A stretch of DNA of 64,000 bases, taken from Pagrus major (taxonomy: Eukaryota; Chordata; Actinopteri; Spariformes; Sparidae). The stretch is taken from the NCBI RefSeq assembly GCF_040436345.1, contig NC_133223.1:14165113-14229112 (forward strand), written 5' to 3'. The position numbers and the translations under genes are program-made. The stretch's first letter is position 1, and each line of letters opens with the position of its first letter. Under the pieces are notes generated by a model. The model ran no database searches, was not told where the DNA came from, and worked only from the letters and a program-made list of their open reading frames with translations. Shown here piece by piece: positions 27,171-43,600 of the stretch.

Positions 27171-29961
27171 CAGCCGAATCACAGGCGGCCAGCTGCGGCT
27201 GCAATGGCGTCCTCCTCCCACCTCAGCTCCTACTCCCTCTCCTAGCAGACTCCTTCGCTGTGTGGGTGGTCGTCGAGGAGAATCGCCCTGTTTTCATTAC
27301 GCCATTACAGCTGCTAACATGACTTTCCTGTCATTAACGTGAGGAGCTTATCGTGCTGTTGCATTGAAGTCAGGCACTTTTTAATCATCATGACACTCAG
27401 TGTGTTGAAAACAATAAAAGTGCACTTTCTTCTGCTTCAGATGCGACGTGTAGTTAGTGTAGGCGTTTGTGTTTATGTTTACAAAAAAACTCAGCCCATG
27501 TAATCCTGCGTGTCTCTTTAATAACAGGCTGCAGATGTTTATGAATGAAGCACTACGCAGCGTCGTTTTCACCGGCTGGACCACCCACGTAGATCAAAGC
27601 TTCCCGCACAAACAAGTTATCTTTTCGTTATCCAATCAGAGGAGCGGGACGATACCGACTCCGCCCATAAGATGGCGCCCTCTGGTCTAAAAGAGTGATG
27701 TGTTGAGCTCTGCAGGGCTTATTTACTTTGTTGGCTTAAGAACCAAAAAAGTAGATCACATCACTGCAGTTCTCAGATCTTTACACTGGCTTCCTGTCTG
27801 TCAAAGAATAGATTTCAAAATCCTGCTGTTGGTTTATAAACCACTGAATGGTTTAGGGCCAAAATACATTTCTGATCTGCTGCTTCGTTATGAACCATCC
27901 AGACCTCTGAGGTCGTCAGGTACAGGTCTGCTTTCAGTCACTAGAGTCAAAACTAAACATGGACAAGCAGCGTTTAGTTATTATGCGCCACATATCTGGA
28001 ACAAAGTCACAGAAAAGTGCAGGTCCGCTCCAACTCTCACCTCTTTTAAATCCAGGCTGAAGACCATTTTGTTTGCCACTGCCTTTCATTGAAGCAATTT
28101 TAAAGCTTTGAACTGCACTGTGACTTTTATTCTTTAGTCTTGTGTCCTTTAAACCTATTCAATTTTAGCCTGTTTTCCTATTTCTTAACTTGTTTTAATG
28201 TTTTGTTTCTTCATGTCTTCCTACTTGTTTTTAATGTATTTTAAATGCAATCTTTAAGGTCTTTTAATGTAATTGTATGCCCCTGTAAAACACTTTGACT
28301 TGCCTTGTGTCTGAATCGTGCTACAAAAATAAACTTGCCTTGCCATATTATGTAATAATATGCAGTAAAACTAACCACCACAATCCACAACACTGTGTCA
28401 AAGGTGGTCCCTGGCATAGATGGAACTTTGTTAGGAGAAATATAAAATACATAAATAAATAAGTCACAAAAGTATTGTGTAATGTGTCTGGGAGAACAAA
28501 TTTCTAAAAAGATATGACAAACACAAACTCATGATGGACAAAAAAAAGAATAAACTGCCAGTAGGAATTGAAATTAAGAGGCCCTTTTTTTCAGTTCTTG
28601 TTTTATGTCTTTGTTTGTGGAGTTTACTTTGGTTGACAAGCTTGTTGCACCATCTTTTTACTGCTTACCTCAGTAAAAAATAAAAAGTGCTCACAAAAAG
28701 AAAATCTCAACAAGAAGAAAGTTCAAAAAAGTTATGTGGCAGTTTGTTTTTTAGTGTGTTGGGGAGAGTACTATAATAACCCACCCAAAGTGTACAGTTA
28801 TTGTATTTTATGAGTATTTTACTTAAGTATAAGTAAGTACAGATAAGGGGATCACAAAAAAAATTAATTCCTTACCTGTGCCTGTAATTACAGGTGCTTT
28901 CAGACATGAGCAGTCAATAATTAAACCTTGGATTTGAGACACTGTTAAGGCTCCACTGTAACAAAAACTGGACTATTGTAGACTTTGACTAAAACCATGG
29001 ATAGAGTGTAATGTTTTATTGTTTATAATTAGTGAACAACAATTTGATTCTCTCAGTTTTGTTCTTCTTCAGGCTCTAGAGGAGCAATACACAAGACTCT
29101 ACAAGTGTGAAGAGCATGACGTTAAAGGCACATTTACATACATTCAGACTTAAAAAGGATATTGAAATCAGGTTTAACCATGCAGGAGGGGATTCATCTT
29201 ACAACACAATGTTCACCTGCTTTATGACATCTACAATACCTGTGTTTCTGTCCATTTTTCAGCCCATTCTCTAAATACCATGTGATCTATGATGATTACC
29301 TTTGACAAGCCAGTTTCAAGTGTTTCCAAATTGTTTTTCTTACTGTGCCGAATCAGTACTTTCAATAAGTATGATGTATTCTGAAAACATGGTCCGCTGT
29401 AACTTGAAATTTAGTATATATATGTGATTTGTTTTAATTAAAACATAAAAAGTAGTGGTGTGATAATTGAGGAGTGTGGTGTTAACAAAGCATTTGGCAG
29501 TAAAGCCAGGTTTATACATAGGCATTAAAGGGGCACAGCAAATGCTGTGCCTTTTTCTCAAAAATGTAACTATATGTTGGGAGTTTCAGCGGCTGTGTAA
29601 ACACCGTGTAGAGACTGCAAGCAATGTGATTGGTCAGCTCGGGCTGATAGTGTTGGAGACTGTTAATACGTTGATGAAAGGCTCAGTAATCTTATTCTTT
29701 TCCGTAACACAAGTATAGCAACGACATTTACACTGTTAGCCTCATGACCACAGCAATCCTTGCTCTCTGTAACAGTAAATGTAGAATGTAGACAGATGAC
29801 AGATAATAATGATCAAACAGCAATAGTTAAGAGCAAACAATGCTCTGAATTAAGCAAAGTAAACACAAACACTTTGGTAATCACTCTAGTTTTGTGATAG
29901 TGCTATCAATGGGTGTACTATTGACATTCATCATAACACACAAGCAAAAGTCCACCTGAAG
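27171..29961. other. Intergenic region between GPR161 promoter and OTC 3' end
   Basis: Holds the GPR161 upstream region, a LINE 3' remnant (27718-28347), a diverged 'aagtataagtaagtacag' repeat near 28760-28850, and otherwise AT-rich unassigned sequence. Short ORFs at 29340-29718 lack coding features. Confidence 0.5.
27718..28347 (+). mobile_element. 3' remnant of an L2/CR1-type LINE
   Basis: A frame at 27724-28092 encodes the very C-terminal part of a fish L2-like ORF2: LRSLHWLPVCQRIDFKILLL, then a GLGPKYISDLL block, an LRSSGTGLL block and WNKVTEKCRSAPTL. It ends with a stop and a 3' UTR finishing in 'ataaacttgccttgcc', a tail typical of this clade. 5'-truncated, as LINE insertions usually are. 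No endonuclease or reverse transcriptase core present. Clade assignment is from memory. Confidence 0.8.
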
Positions 29962-33353
<3,392 letters not shown>

Positions 33354-33538
33354 CGCAGCTCAAGGGGGTAATACTACAACTGGAGTGTAATGTAGTGTAA
33401 ATGTTTCATCAGCGATAAATCAACTTTTACTCACTGCCTGCTCCACACACGCTGCCTGAGATACAACCAATCAGAAGCGAGGCTACCACTGACGTCACCG
33501 CAACACGGAGAGGCGGGGCGTGGCTTCTTCCAAAACAT

Positions 33539-33540
<2 letters not shown>

Positions 33541-33594
<54 letters not shown>
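33541..33594 (+). repeat. (TAGA)n tetranucleotide microsatellite
   Basis: About 13.5 uninterrupted units, 190 bp upstream of the OTC ATG. Perfect periodicity suggests length polymorphism. Confidence 0.95.
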
Positions 33595-33595
<1 letters not shown>

Positions 33596-33621
33596 AAAAT
33601 GATTTGTTGCAACACATTGGT

Positions 33622-33712
33622 TTATTTTTATAAATAAATACATTTTATTTTGTATAAATAAATACATTTAATTTTTATAAATAAATACATTTTATTTTTT
33701 TATAGATAAATA
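33622..33712 (+). repeat. AT-rich minisatellite-like tandem
   Basis: Three to four imperfect copies of a ~30-bp unit built on 'ataaataaatacatttta'. Confidence 0.7.
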
Positions 33713-34271
33713 CACATCTATTTTTTCAAAATAGATTTGTAATAATGAATAACCACAGAATACATAAAGATGAGTTTAACATAATTGCTGTGATTAATAA
33801 CACAATAATAACTGCAGAGGTTCATCAGTGGGAAAATGTTTTATATACAAGGTAAGCAAACTAAACAAACAAACAAACAAACAAACAAAACACACACACA
33901 CACACACAAATATGTCAGGATGCTACTTCTATCAAATATGAATCAGGCTTGGTATCTCCAACTCCACAAAAAGCTGTTTTTGAGGTGTTAGTGCTTCGAT
34001 AGATTATTTTCCTTGTGTGTTTTATCACTCCATAGTATCAACATGCTGCTCTGCCTACCAAATACATTTAAAAGTAAAATATATCGATATTCGTCACGTG
34101 AATATCAGTGACTTCTGAGGTTAGCACAAGGACAGCTAACGTTAGCTAGCTAGCTAGCTCCTGCCCCTCTGTGACGTTTCCCTGATCTACCTGTCAGTCA
34201 GCAGCGAGCTGCCCGGTGAGGAGGAGGAGGAGGAGGAGGAGGAGGAGGTGTGAGCGGGGACAGGAGTGAAC

Positions 34272-37200
34272 ATGACGGGACAGAATGATGTGGACATACC
34301 TGGTGAGAGTACCCTTCACACCTGGCAGCAGGAACATGCAACATGTATCTGTACACACGGTCGTTATACCTACCTGTCCGCTCTGCTAAGGGTTTGCAGC
34401 ACTGTGTGGTAAAACCTGTTGCTATTTCTGTCAGCTGAGCTTGAGATGTGACAGCAGGCTGGGTCGGGATTTAGCCGGTGTTAGGTTAGAGATGGGTGAC
34501 GTTAAGTTAGTGTGTCAAAGTCCTGCAGAGTGATTTTATTTCTATTAAGTGTGTCTAGAGATGAGTCACACATTTCCAGTATTCAGTGTGCAATGTTCTG
34601 CTGTTGTTTGTGGCATTTATTTATAGGGGAGAACAGGTATGGTTGTAACACTGCTGTTGCTTTTGCTTTAGCACTGGTTACTCATTGAATTTTTTGAGCT
34701 ACTGCTCTCAAACCTTTATACAAAGCACCCACATGTATTTACTACAAATGGAACCAGTTCAAACCTCTGCAAGAACATCGCAGACCTCGTGGAGTTGATG
34801 TCAAATACATGGTGTCCCTTTGTTACAACCTACCCCACTACTAGCGTAGGTTGTAACACATGCTGGGGTAAGTTGTAACAACAAACAGATGCCACACCAT
34901 GCAATATGCTTCAAAATATTGAAATAAAAGAACAATTCAGAACAATGTCTCTCTCTCTGTGGCTCTCCAGTGGCTAACCTTACCTCACATGGAGTCAGTT
35001 CAGAGAAAACGTTGTTGCTGCTTTTGTAACCTCCACTGGGAAGATCACTGGACCCCTGGTCTGCTCAGTGTTACATGGCAGATCCCATGTGCCTTCACAA
35101 CCGATCTGACTGACTTGCCCTTCTTTGTGACCTCATCAGACGCTGCTTTTAAAACATTGGCAGGCACACCTCTGTCAGTCTTTCTTTTCCACTGCCTAGG
35201 TAATCGGCAAGATAATTAAAATCAGTAAACTGGCTAACTTGAATGAGGATAAAATAATTTAAGCTTAAGAACAGCTTGTTTATTCAGTTATGGAAAAAAT
35301 AAATATTTCTGAGTTTGTATTATTACCTCATTAATATTGTAAATATTAAAATTCTGAGTTTGAATTTCTTCTCCAAAACTACATAGTGCCCCTTTAACCA
35401 TTGTCAATAATTACATATTGCAGGATTACTCAATATTACACTATACTTACACTGACGTACGAGGCACATATCCATCACTATTTCTAGTAGTACTTCTAGA
35501 TCTATATGTTTTCACATAGTATATTTTGAATGCATATATCTTTCGATAATTATTTTATATTTTAGTACTTATTACTTATCCTTATTATTCTTACTTGCTC
35601 CTATGTCTTATTATCTCTCTCTATTTATATTTGTTTAGATCTTTAGTGTGATATTTCTATTCTAGAAGGAACAAATATAATGTCCCAAATTTCCCCCTCA
35701 GGAATGAATAAAATATTTCTGTTTCTGATTTTGATTTGTCATCAGACACAGGAGCCATCTTCACATTTGGAAAGAGCAGTTTTGCTGACAATGTGCCTAG
35801 TATATTCTGGTTGAAGAATGACCAGCCAGTGCAGGTTTCTTGTGGTGGAGAGCACACTGCTGTCATCACAGGTGCGCACAATCCCAGCACATTTTAATGC
35901 ACATGTATTAAGTTACAAATATTTGTGTGATTACCTGCAGTTGAATCAAACTTCCATCTCTGTGACTATTCTTGTGTCTGCAGAAAATGGTAGGCTGCTC
36001 ATGTTCGGTGGTAATACTCGGGGCCAACTAGGGCTTGGGTTTAAGCCCGCTGCCAGCAAACCTGCCTCTGTGAAAGGTAAGTGATTTTGAACAAGGGCTG
36101 CGACTAATGACCATTTTTCATACTGATTAACACACCAATTACTCTCTCCATTAATCCCATAATTGCTGGGTCTATAAGAAGTCAAACAGTGAAAAAGCCC
36201 AAGCTGACATCTTCAGATCACTTATTAAGGCTGACCAACAGTCCAAAACCCAGAAATCAAGTTTACTATAACATAAGATGAAAAAGAGAAGAACATCCTC
36301 ACATTTGGCAAGCTAAAAGCAGAGAGTGCTTGATTATCTAAATAATTGATGAATGTTCTGACTAATCAATTTATCAAGTAATTGTGCCACCTCTAATTCA
36401 AACATTATTCTCGGTGTTTTGATGTATTTTTAAGTCGCTGTCATTTCTTTGTGTTTTCCTTTCAGCCTTAAAGTCTGAGAAGGTGAAGCTCGTAGCTTGT
36501 GGAAGAGATCACACAATTGTCTGCACATGTAAGATGATGAATAAATCATTGAATATGACAGAACAGCAGAGCCTAAAAGCTGTCTATAAGTTAGGTTTTG
36601 TATATTTTTAGGGCGTGGTAGTGTGTATGGTGCTGGCAGTAACCAGGAGGGGCAGCTCGGTTTGGGCCACTGCAACAACACCACATCCTTTCACCTGCTG
36701 CATCCCTTCTGTGACCATGCAGCAATCAAAATGCTCTCTGCAGGATGCAACACCTCAGCTGCCTTAACAGGTTCAAACACTGACTTGTAGTAATGTTATG
36801 CCAAGGTCCAAACTGTATGTGTATGATATTTGATTCTACACTTTGTTTGTGTGTCGGTAGAGGACGGGAGGCTGTTCATGTGGGGAGACAACTCTGTGGG
36901 TCAGATCGGTTTAGGGGACGAGGGATTTGCAGCCGAGCCCAGGGAGGTGAATGTTGGGGAGGCAGTGACGTGGGTATCCTGCGGGTACCAACACTCAGCG
37001 TTTGTCACAGGTACAACACAGTCCAGCCAAACACAGCACAAGAGACCATCACTCAGGTTGAATTTGGTGTAGTGAGAGTGTTGTGTTGGCTTTGATTTAG
37101 CGGATGGAGCTCTCTACACGTTTGGCGAGAGAGCAAATGGAAGACTTGGTCTCCAGGGCGAGCAGCTGGCCAATCACAGGGTCCCGCAGCGGGTGCAAGG

Positions 37201-40200
37201 GATCCTAGGTCATGTGACTCAGGTGTCCTGTGGAGGAGAGCACACCGTGACACTCACAGGTAAGTTGTTCCAAAAAGAGACATCATCACTGGAAAAGACT
37301 GACACATTTCTACTGACACCTACAGAGGCTGAGAACGCTGTGATTGCAATTTTTTAAAATGCCATTAGCTCAACATTACAAGTTAATTATCTCCATATCT
37401 TGAGAAAATAAGCTTTTTTATGTCATCTAGTATCTAGCTTTTAGAAAAGAAAAGAAGACAGAATGGGTCGCTTCTTTAGCTTCAAGAAAATGTCACCTTA
37501 CTGTACGAAATTCATAAAACTCGTTGACTTCTAGCAAAACAGGTTGAAATTTCCTCTCTTGTTTTAACAAAATAATCATTAAGGACTAAATGATAGACAG
37601 AAATTAATTGGTAAGATGAAGATTTTAGCAGTTTTCAATGAATGTTGAACCACAAAGTAACTCAAGTAAGCAGTTAAATGCACTGGAGTAAAAGTACAAT
37701 ATGTCTCTCTGAAATCTAAATTAGAATACTCCAGTAAAGTGCAAGTAAATGTACTTAGTTACTGTCCACCACTGCTGTTAATCAAAGTGGTCTGTTTCAT
37801 CTCGACTGTTTTGCTGTGCCAGAGGAGAGCGTGTACACGTTTGGCAGGGGTCAGTACGGTCAGCTGGGCCATGGTACGTTTCTGTTCGAGATCGATTTGC
37901 CAAAACCACTGGAGCACTTTAGTAACAGCAGCATCAAGCATATCGCCTGTGGAGAGAACCACACCGCTGTGATCACAAGTAAGCAACCTTTGAGCTCATT
38001 CTAGTCATCACGATAGTGTATAAAAATAGTAACTGCCTGTTAACTTTGAGATTCTACTGTATGTGTGTTCCTGATCATCTAAATAAAACATTCATTTCCA
38101 TTGCACGAACTGCCCAGAAGGATGTTTTCTTTCTTTGCAAGAGGCTGCTGAATTAGTTGCAATAATGTCTAGGGATGTCTTCCTCCTCCACAGACAGCGG
38201 GCATCTCTACACATTTGGTGACGGTCGTCATGGAAAACTGGGCTTGGGGGAGGAGGACTTCATCAACCAGTTTAGCCCGACACTCTGCACACGTTTTCTC
38301 AAGAACAATGTTCGACTAGTAAGTGAATGTGAGGATAGGGCTCAGGGTGGTGGAGCGTGTTGTCTGAGGGTGGGTGTGTCATCCCTTGCTTCACCCGTCT
38401 GCATGTCAAATGTCCTTTAGCAAAACAAGAAACCCCCATCTCTTTGGTTTAAAACACTGTGTAAGTGCAGTCCACCTCCTGTATGTCTGTTACATGATTG
38501 TAAAGTGGATGATCAGATTAAGAGGAAATACACAGTACACAGTGACAAACTACATTGACTACAGTTGTGTTTTCTTATGTTTAGGTGTCCTGTGGTGGTA
38601 ACCACATGCTGATACTGGCTGTACCCAGACCACCAGAGAGCAAAGAAGTGCTGCTAGAGAAGGATGTCACAATTACAGACTCTTTGGAGTCAAGTTACTC
38701 AGAAATTCTCCTGTTGGACACTTCGATTGATCCTTATCTACTGGTCCCACTGTCAGCGCTCTCTGCTCGAGTCCGCCACAGAGAAAAAGTAAGAAACTAC
38801 ACCATGGTGCTTATTTACCAAACAAAATAAGGCTTGCAAAACCTTTCCATTAATCCATGAATACATTTTTATTCTTGATTACTTGTTCAGTAAAAATTGA
38901 AATAAACAAAACTGAAAATAGTGAGAAATGCCGAGCACATCATTTTAAAGCACATGGTGATGTCTTTAAATGTTTTATTTTATTAATAGTCCAAACCCCT
39001 AAATGTTCAGTTTACTCTAATTTAAGCCCAAGACAGGCAGCATATTCTCCCGTTTGAACCCAATTGAACAAATGCCTTTTTTTTTTAACATAATACTGCT
39101 TTAACTCCCTTGTTTTATCAGTTCTGATTACTTTTTAAATGTAAATATTTATCATGAAAATATTTCATGGTAATTTCAAACTTAATTACACGATTGAAAA
39201 TTGAAAAACGTTTATTTATTTATTGTTAACGATCTCTCATAGCCCACCTGCATTATCACTGTTTGGGAATCACTGGCCTAATCAATTCATTAACTCATCA
39301 TTGCAGCGCTACAATGTACTTTTAATAGTCATTTCACATCGGTTAATCCATCCATTCATTTCATGGTGCTTCTATGTAATATTAAAAGGCCTTAAATTAG
39401 TAGTTGTTCATAGTTGCAATGAACGTATATATCCATCAGGGGACAGTGTTGCACCACAGTGTAGCTCTGCTGTAATGCCACTAACTAGCTGGTTGGGGGA
39501 GCTCCATAGACATGGTTCAGACCTTTCACTCAGTAATGTTTTTGCTGTTTTTCCTCCTCTTGTCTTTCAGGGGAGCTCTGCGGAGCTGTTTGGGGAGATG
39601 TTTCAGAACCTCCCACATCTAAATTCTGACTTCCTCAACACCTCCTGGCAAACATCCAGAAATATCCCAACCCCTAAAACGCTCGCAAAGGACATTAGCA
39701 CGCCTTCATCATCCCCTAAACCACTATCAGAAGTAACACCGAGCCTACCTCTCTCCCCCAGATCCCTGTCCAAATCCCCTCAGAGTCCACTGTTATCCTC
39801 CAGACAATCCTCGAGGCTGTCAAGTCCACATTCTCATTCATCACACAGTTTTCATAGTAAATCCTCAACCGCGGTTTCCTCTAAGTCTAAATCCAAAGAG
39901 TTGCCTTCTCCCTTTCTCTCACCAAAATCTATAACTAAACCTAGCCCTTACATCCCAGTTTCTCCTAAAAAGACTGTGAAAAAAAGACTGTATGGAGTGA
40001 CAGCTGCTAAAAAGGTTTTAATTGAAAACCAGTCATCTCCTCTATCACCTAAAGAATCCTGTAGCCCCACAAGACCCTCCAGTTATATTTCCAATAATCA
40101 ACCCAGTGAGGAAGAGCTTCCTGCTTCACCACAAACAGGTATTTTCTGCCTATAATTTGAACAACTGGCTGGAATGACTCTTTTATCCAGTGCTGAGCTT

Positions 40201-40615
40201 ACATTTACCTTGCAAATCCATTAATATATAACATTAGTTAATCCACTAGACACTACTGTACACCTGTGTATTCTAGTCATTGTCTGCTTTTTCAGAGGGA
40301 GAAACCGTCCCGGGAGAAATTGTCATAGAAGATGTGGAGGAGAACGTCTCTGAGAAAGGAGCTGACTCTGACTTGTTGCCCAGTACGGTGAGAGAAGTGA
40401 TATTTCCTTGTGCAACTGTTTTATTTCTGATTGAACAGAATACAAAATATCATCCACTGAGTCACAAACACAGACTCAGTCGAAAGTTATTTTCCTCTTC
40501 AGGCTTCTTGGTTGTGGTCTAGATTATGTGCACTCCAGGGCAGGAAGCAGCGACTTTGAACACTCACTGACTTTTCCAGGAAATGTGCGTAGCTCAGCAT
40601 ACATACTGTATGTGT

Positions 40616-40662
<47 letters not shown>

Positions 40663-43600
40663 TGTGTTCTTGCAAGCACACATTTGTATGTGTCCTTGGA
40701 GACATGTTCTACCTTGTGTAACAATGCGGGAAAATAGGAAATTGAATTTAGTGTTTTGGACGCATTTATTTGTTTTTCTAAGAATGTGTGTGATGAATCA
40801 AAGCAGATTAGCAAAACTTCTGCCAATACACAAATGTGTTCTGGCTCCAGCCTCAGATACACAAACACACACACACACACACACACAGAAATACACATAC
40901 AATGCTTTGGAAAAGTTGGCAGGAATCTTGCCACATCTCATCACTGTTTCCACAGCCAGTGATGAAGCAAGCTGTGAAGGAGTCTCCTACGTTGTTATGT
41001 GTCACAGTGCATCTTGTGGTGCTCAGTAACTCTTTCCCGTCCAAGCTGTAATGTTAACTGGGCTTGTGTCTGTAGGTGCATTCATGTGCTGTATTCAGAA
41101 CTTATCATTATGAATGTATTGGCTGTGGAATAACTGCACCATCAGCTTTTAGATTGGTTCCCTATAAAGTTCACTTTCAGTATGGAGTTTTGTCTGCCAC
41201 TGGGGACGGCTGGCGATTCCAGTCATGGCTGGCAGCCTGGCACCATTTCTGTCTTCTTTCACATCTCTATTATAGACTAAATGAATGAATTAACTCTGTT
41301 TTGTTCTGTGTTGTTGGTAGTTGCTGCTCTGAAGAAAAACGGAAAGCATCCCAGTTGTCTTTGCGACAACGGGTCTAATAATAATACCACTTGGAAACGC
41401 TAGGGAGAGAGGGGGGTAATGCCTACACTGTAAAATACTAAGACACACATATATATATAGAAACACCTAACCCTAACCCTACTCAATTAAAAGTACTGAA
41501 GTATAATCAACTAATTGTATGGAAAGTAAAGATTCTCTTGAGGAAAAAAGTGGCTTATTTAATGGTGTGTTATTATATATATCAGTGAGGCAGGCTGAGG
41601 TGTACCGTGGGATTTTGTTATGACCATAGATTATTATTGCAGTGTACAGCTGTAAGGCAAGGTAATGAATTGAAATGAGTTTTTAATTGACCATATCACT
41701 CCTTTGTACACATTCTGTCCTAATGCAGTGGAGGTTTTATACCCTGAAATCCTTAAAACCTTCCAGGGAACCACAAATAAATGTGAAAAGAATAGTTAGA
41801 TACCACCTTATAGAATCAAATCTATTTTGCATGGATATGAATACAGGTGTGCCTTGAAATTTTGGCTTGCCCTTTGGTGTTCCTTGGGTACAAACAGTTT
41901 GAAAGCCACTGATATACTGTAAATCATATATGTTGTCACAGTAAGGATATGTTTGTATTTAACTTGAAATCAATACTGCATGTTAAAAAATGCTCTAGAA
42001 AGACATTTCTGTGGCTTGAAGAAAGACAGTTTGCTACAGCAGAATGATAAAACATATTTTTAGAAAATATTTGCAAGAAGAACATTGGTAATAAAAACAG
42101 GCTTATTTCTTAAAGCACTGGTAGATTTGATAGTGAAAAACAAAATTTGACTAACCTGAAGACTCGGTTAAAGGTCCAGTGTGTGGGATTCAGAAGCAGT
42201 AATGGAATATTCATAACTATTTTTTGTTGAGTTTATAATCACCTGAAAGTAAGAATTTTTTTTTTTTTTTACCTTAGAATGAGAATTCTGAGAATGAGTC
42301 TTTTTTATCTACAGAGGGAGCGAGTCCTCTTCCACAGAGTCAGCAGTGTTTCTACAGTAGCCCAAAACAGACAAACCACACACTGACGCTGTTTTTAGCA
42401 GTGCTAGATGTCACTAAATCCTACACACTGGTCTTTTACGGACTGAAAATACTCAATAAGCTGATGTTGTGCGACATATTTTAAAAACTTTGTTTTGAAA
42501 GTGAAATCTTAGTTAGCAAAATATCTGGTAACTTTAGGTGTCAGAAAAATGTAGTTAAGTAACTATAAACTATAATGTTTTCCTCTGAAATGTAGTGGAG
42601 TAGAAGTATAAAGCATGAAATACTGAAGTGAAGTACTCATCACCACTGTTTGTGTGCACTCACGCGTGGGCTTTAATCTGTGACAAAGATTAATAGTTGG
42701 CATACTCTAAAGAAAAGAAAGAAGAGAATTGGACTTGGATTAAATGAGGCTGTTCTCACATCACACCTCGCTGACCCCCAGTTAACCACCGTCTGTTTCT
42801 CTCCGGTGCAGATGGTCCAGAGGAGAATGAGGATTTCACATACTCTAACTGTGGCTCTCTTTACCTCCCACCCACAACTGTAATTCGACCTGATGATTGA
42901 TTTGTTGATGACTGATTCGTTACGTGTGCCCACCATGCACATATGTCCTATGATACTGCAAAAATACCAGAGAAAAATGTTCCAAAGTCTATTTGTAGAT
43001 GATGATATACTGAACACTGGCAATATAGTTTGTTGCCAACATACTGATATGCCAACGTATGTTTGTCATTTTATTCAAAAGATTTTAAATGAACAAATCC
43101 ATGCCTGCAAAAACTACTGAAACTACAGACAAGTTTCTTTGTTCTGATCCTGTTTTGGTAAAATATTAACTTGCCTCCATGAGTGTTATCATAGCGTATT
43201 ATTGAACAAGAAACCACTTCCCCAAACTAGAGATAACATGCATTTGGCAGTAAAGCACACCACATAAAACATCAAATGCCACAACGGCATGTGCAGTCAC
43301 GTTGATTGCAGGTCTGTTGCTGTGACTTTTTTATAACACAGTATTGTTGGGCATATGACCTTTTTATGCCTGTTTTTTTTTCTATTTTTACATCTGACTA
43401 AATCCCTATTTTCTCTATGATTTATTATAGGGAAAGAAGAAGGGCAGAGCTCTTAGAAGAGCTGTGAAAGAGGCGAAGGAGTCTGCTGAACAGCTCCAGT
43501 CTAACGAGAAAGCAGATCAAAATTCCCACAAGGCCTTACCCACAGAGATCCTGAAAGGCTCCAGCCCTGTAGGGAAAGAAGTGTCTCCACTGAAGAGCTC

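Larger units (their letters stand above)
33354..34271. promoter_or_regulatory. OTC/RPGR divergent intergenic promoter region
   Basis: Only 918 bp separate the OTC and RPGR start codons. Contents: GC-richer OTC-proximal stretch (33430-33535), a perfect TAGA tetranucleotide run (33541-33593), an AT-rich tandem of 'ataaataaatacattt' units (33622-33712), AAAC/AC simple repeats (33866-33908), a 'gttagctagctagctagct' stretch near 34141 and a GAG run (34218-34248) just before the RPGR ATG. Promoter role is inferred from position. Confidence 0.55.
40388..43430 (+). other. 3-kb RPGR intron with microsatellites and inverted-repeat element
   Basis: Contains a long TG run (40611-40668) and an AC run (40865-40887) in inverted orientation 200 bp apart, a short CTAACC run at 41467-41479, and a ~270-bp inverted-repeat element at about 42173-42440. 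No exon could be supported; a segment after 42811 (CCGGTGCAG, then acidic DGPEENEDF) does not fit the flanking phases. Confidence 0.5.

Noticed and set aside
27160-27690. Short + strand ORFs upstream of GPR161 as a divergent gene
   Set aside because: No conserved motif or splice structure; they sit in CpG-rich promoter DNA where random ORFs are expected.
41467-41479. CTAACC run resembling telomeric repeat
   Set aside because: Only about two units; too short to be an interstitial telomere.
42811-42890. Possible extra RPGR exon (CCGGTGCAG acceptor followed by acidic DGPEENEDF)
   Set aside because: It does not fit the phase 0 junctions of exons 40296-40387 and 43431 and lacks a convincing donor, whereas direct joining keeps the frame.
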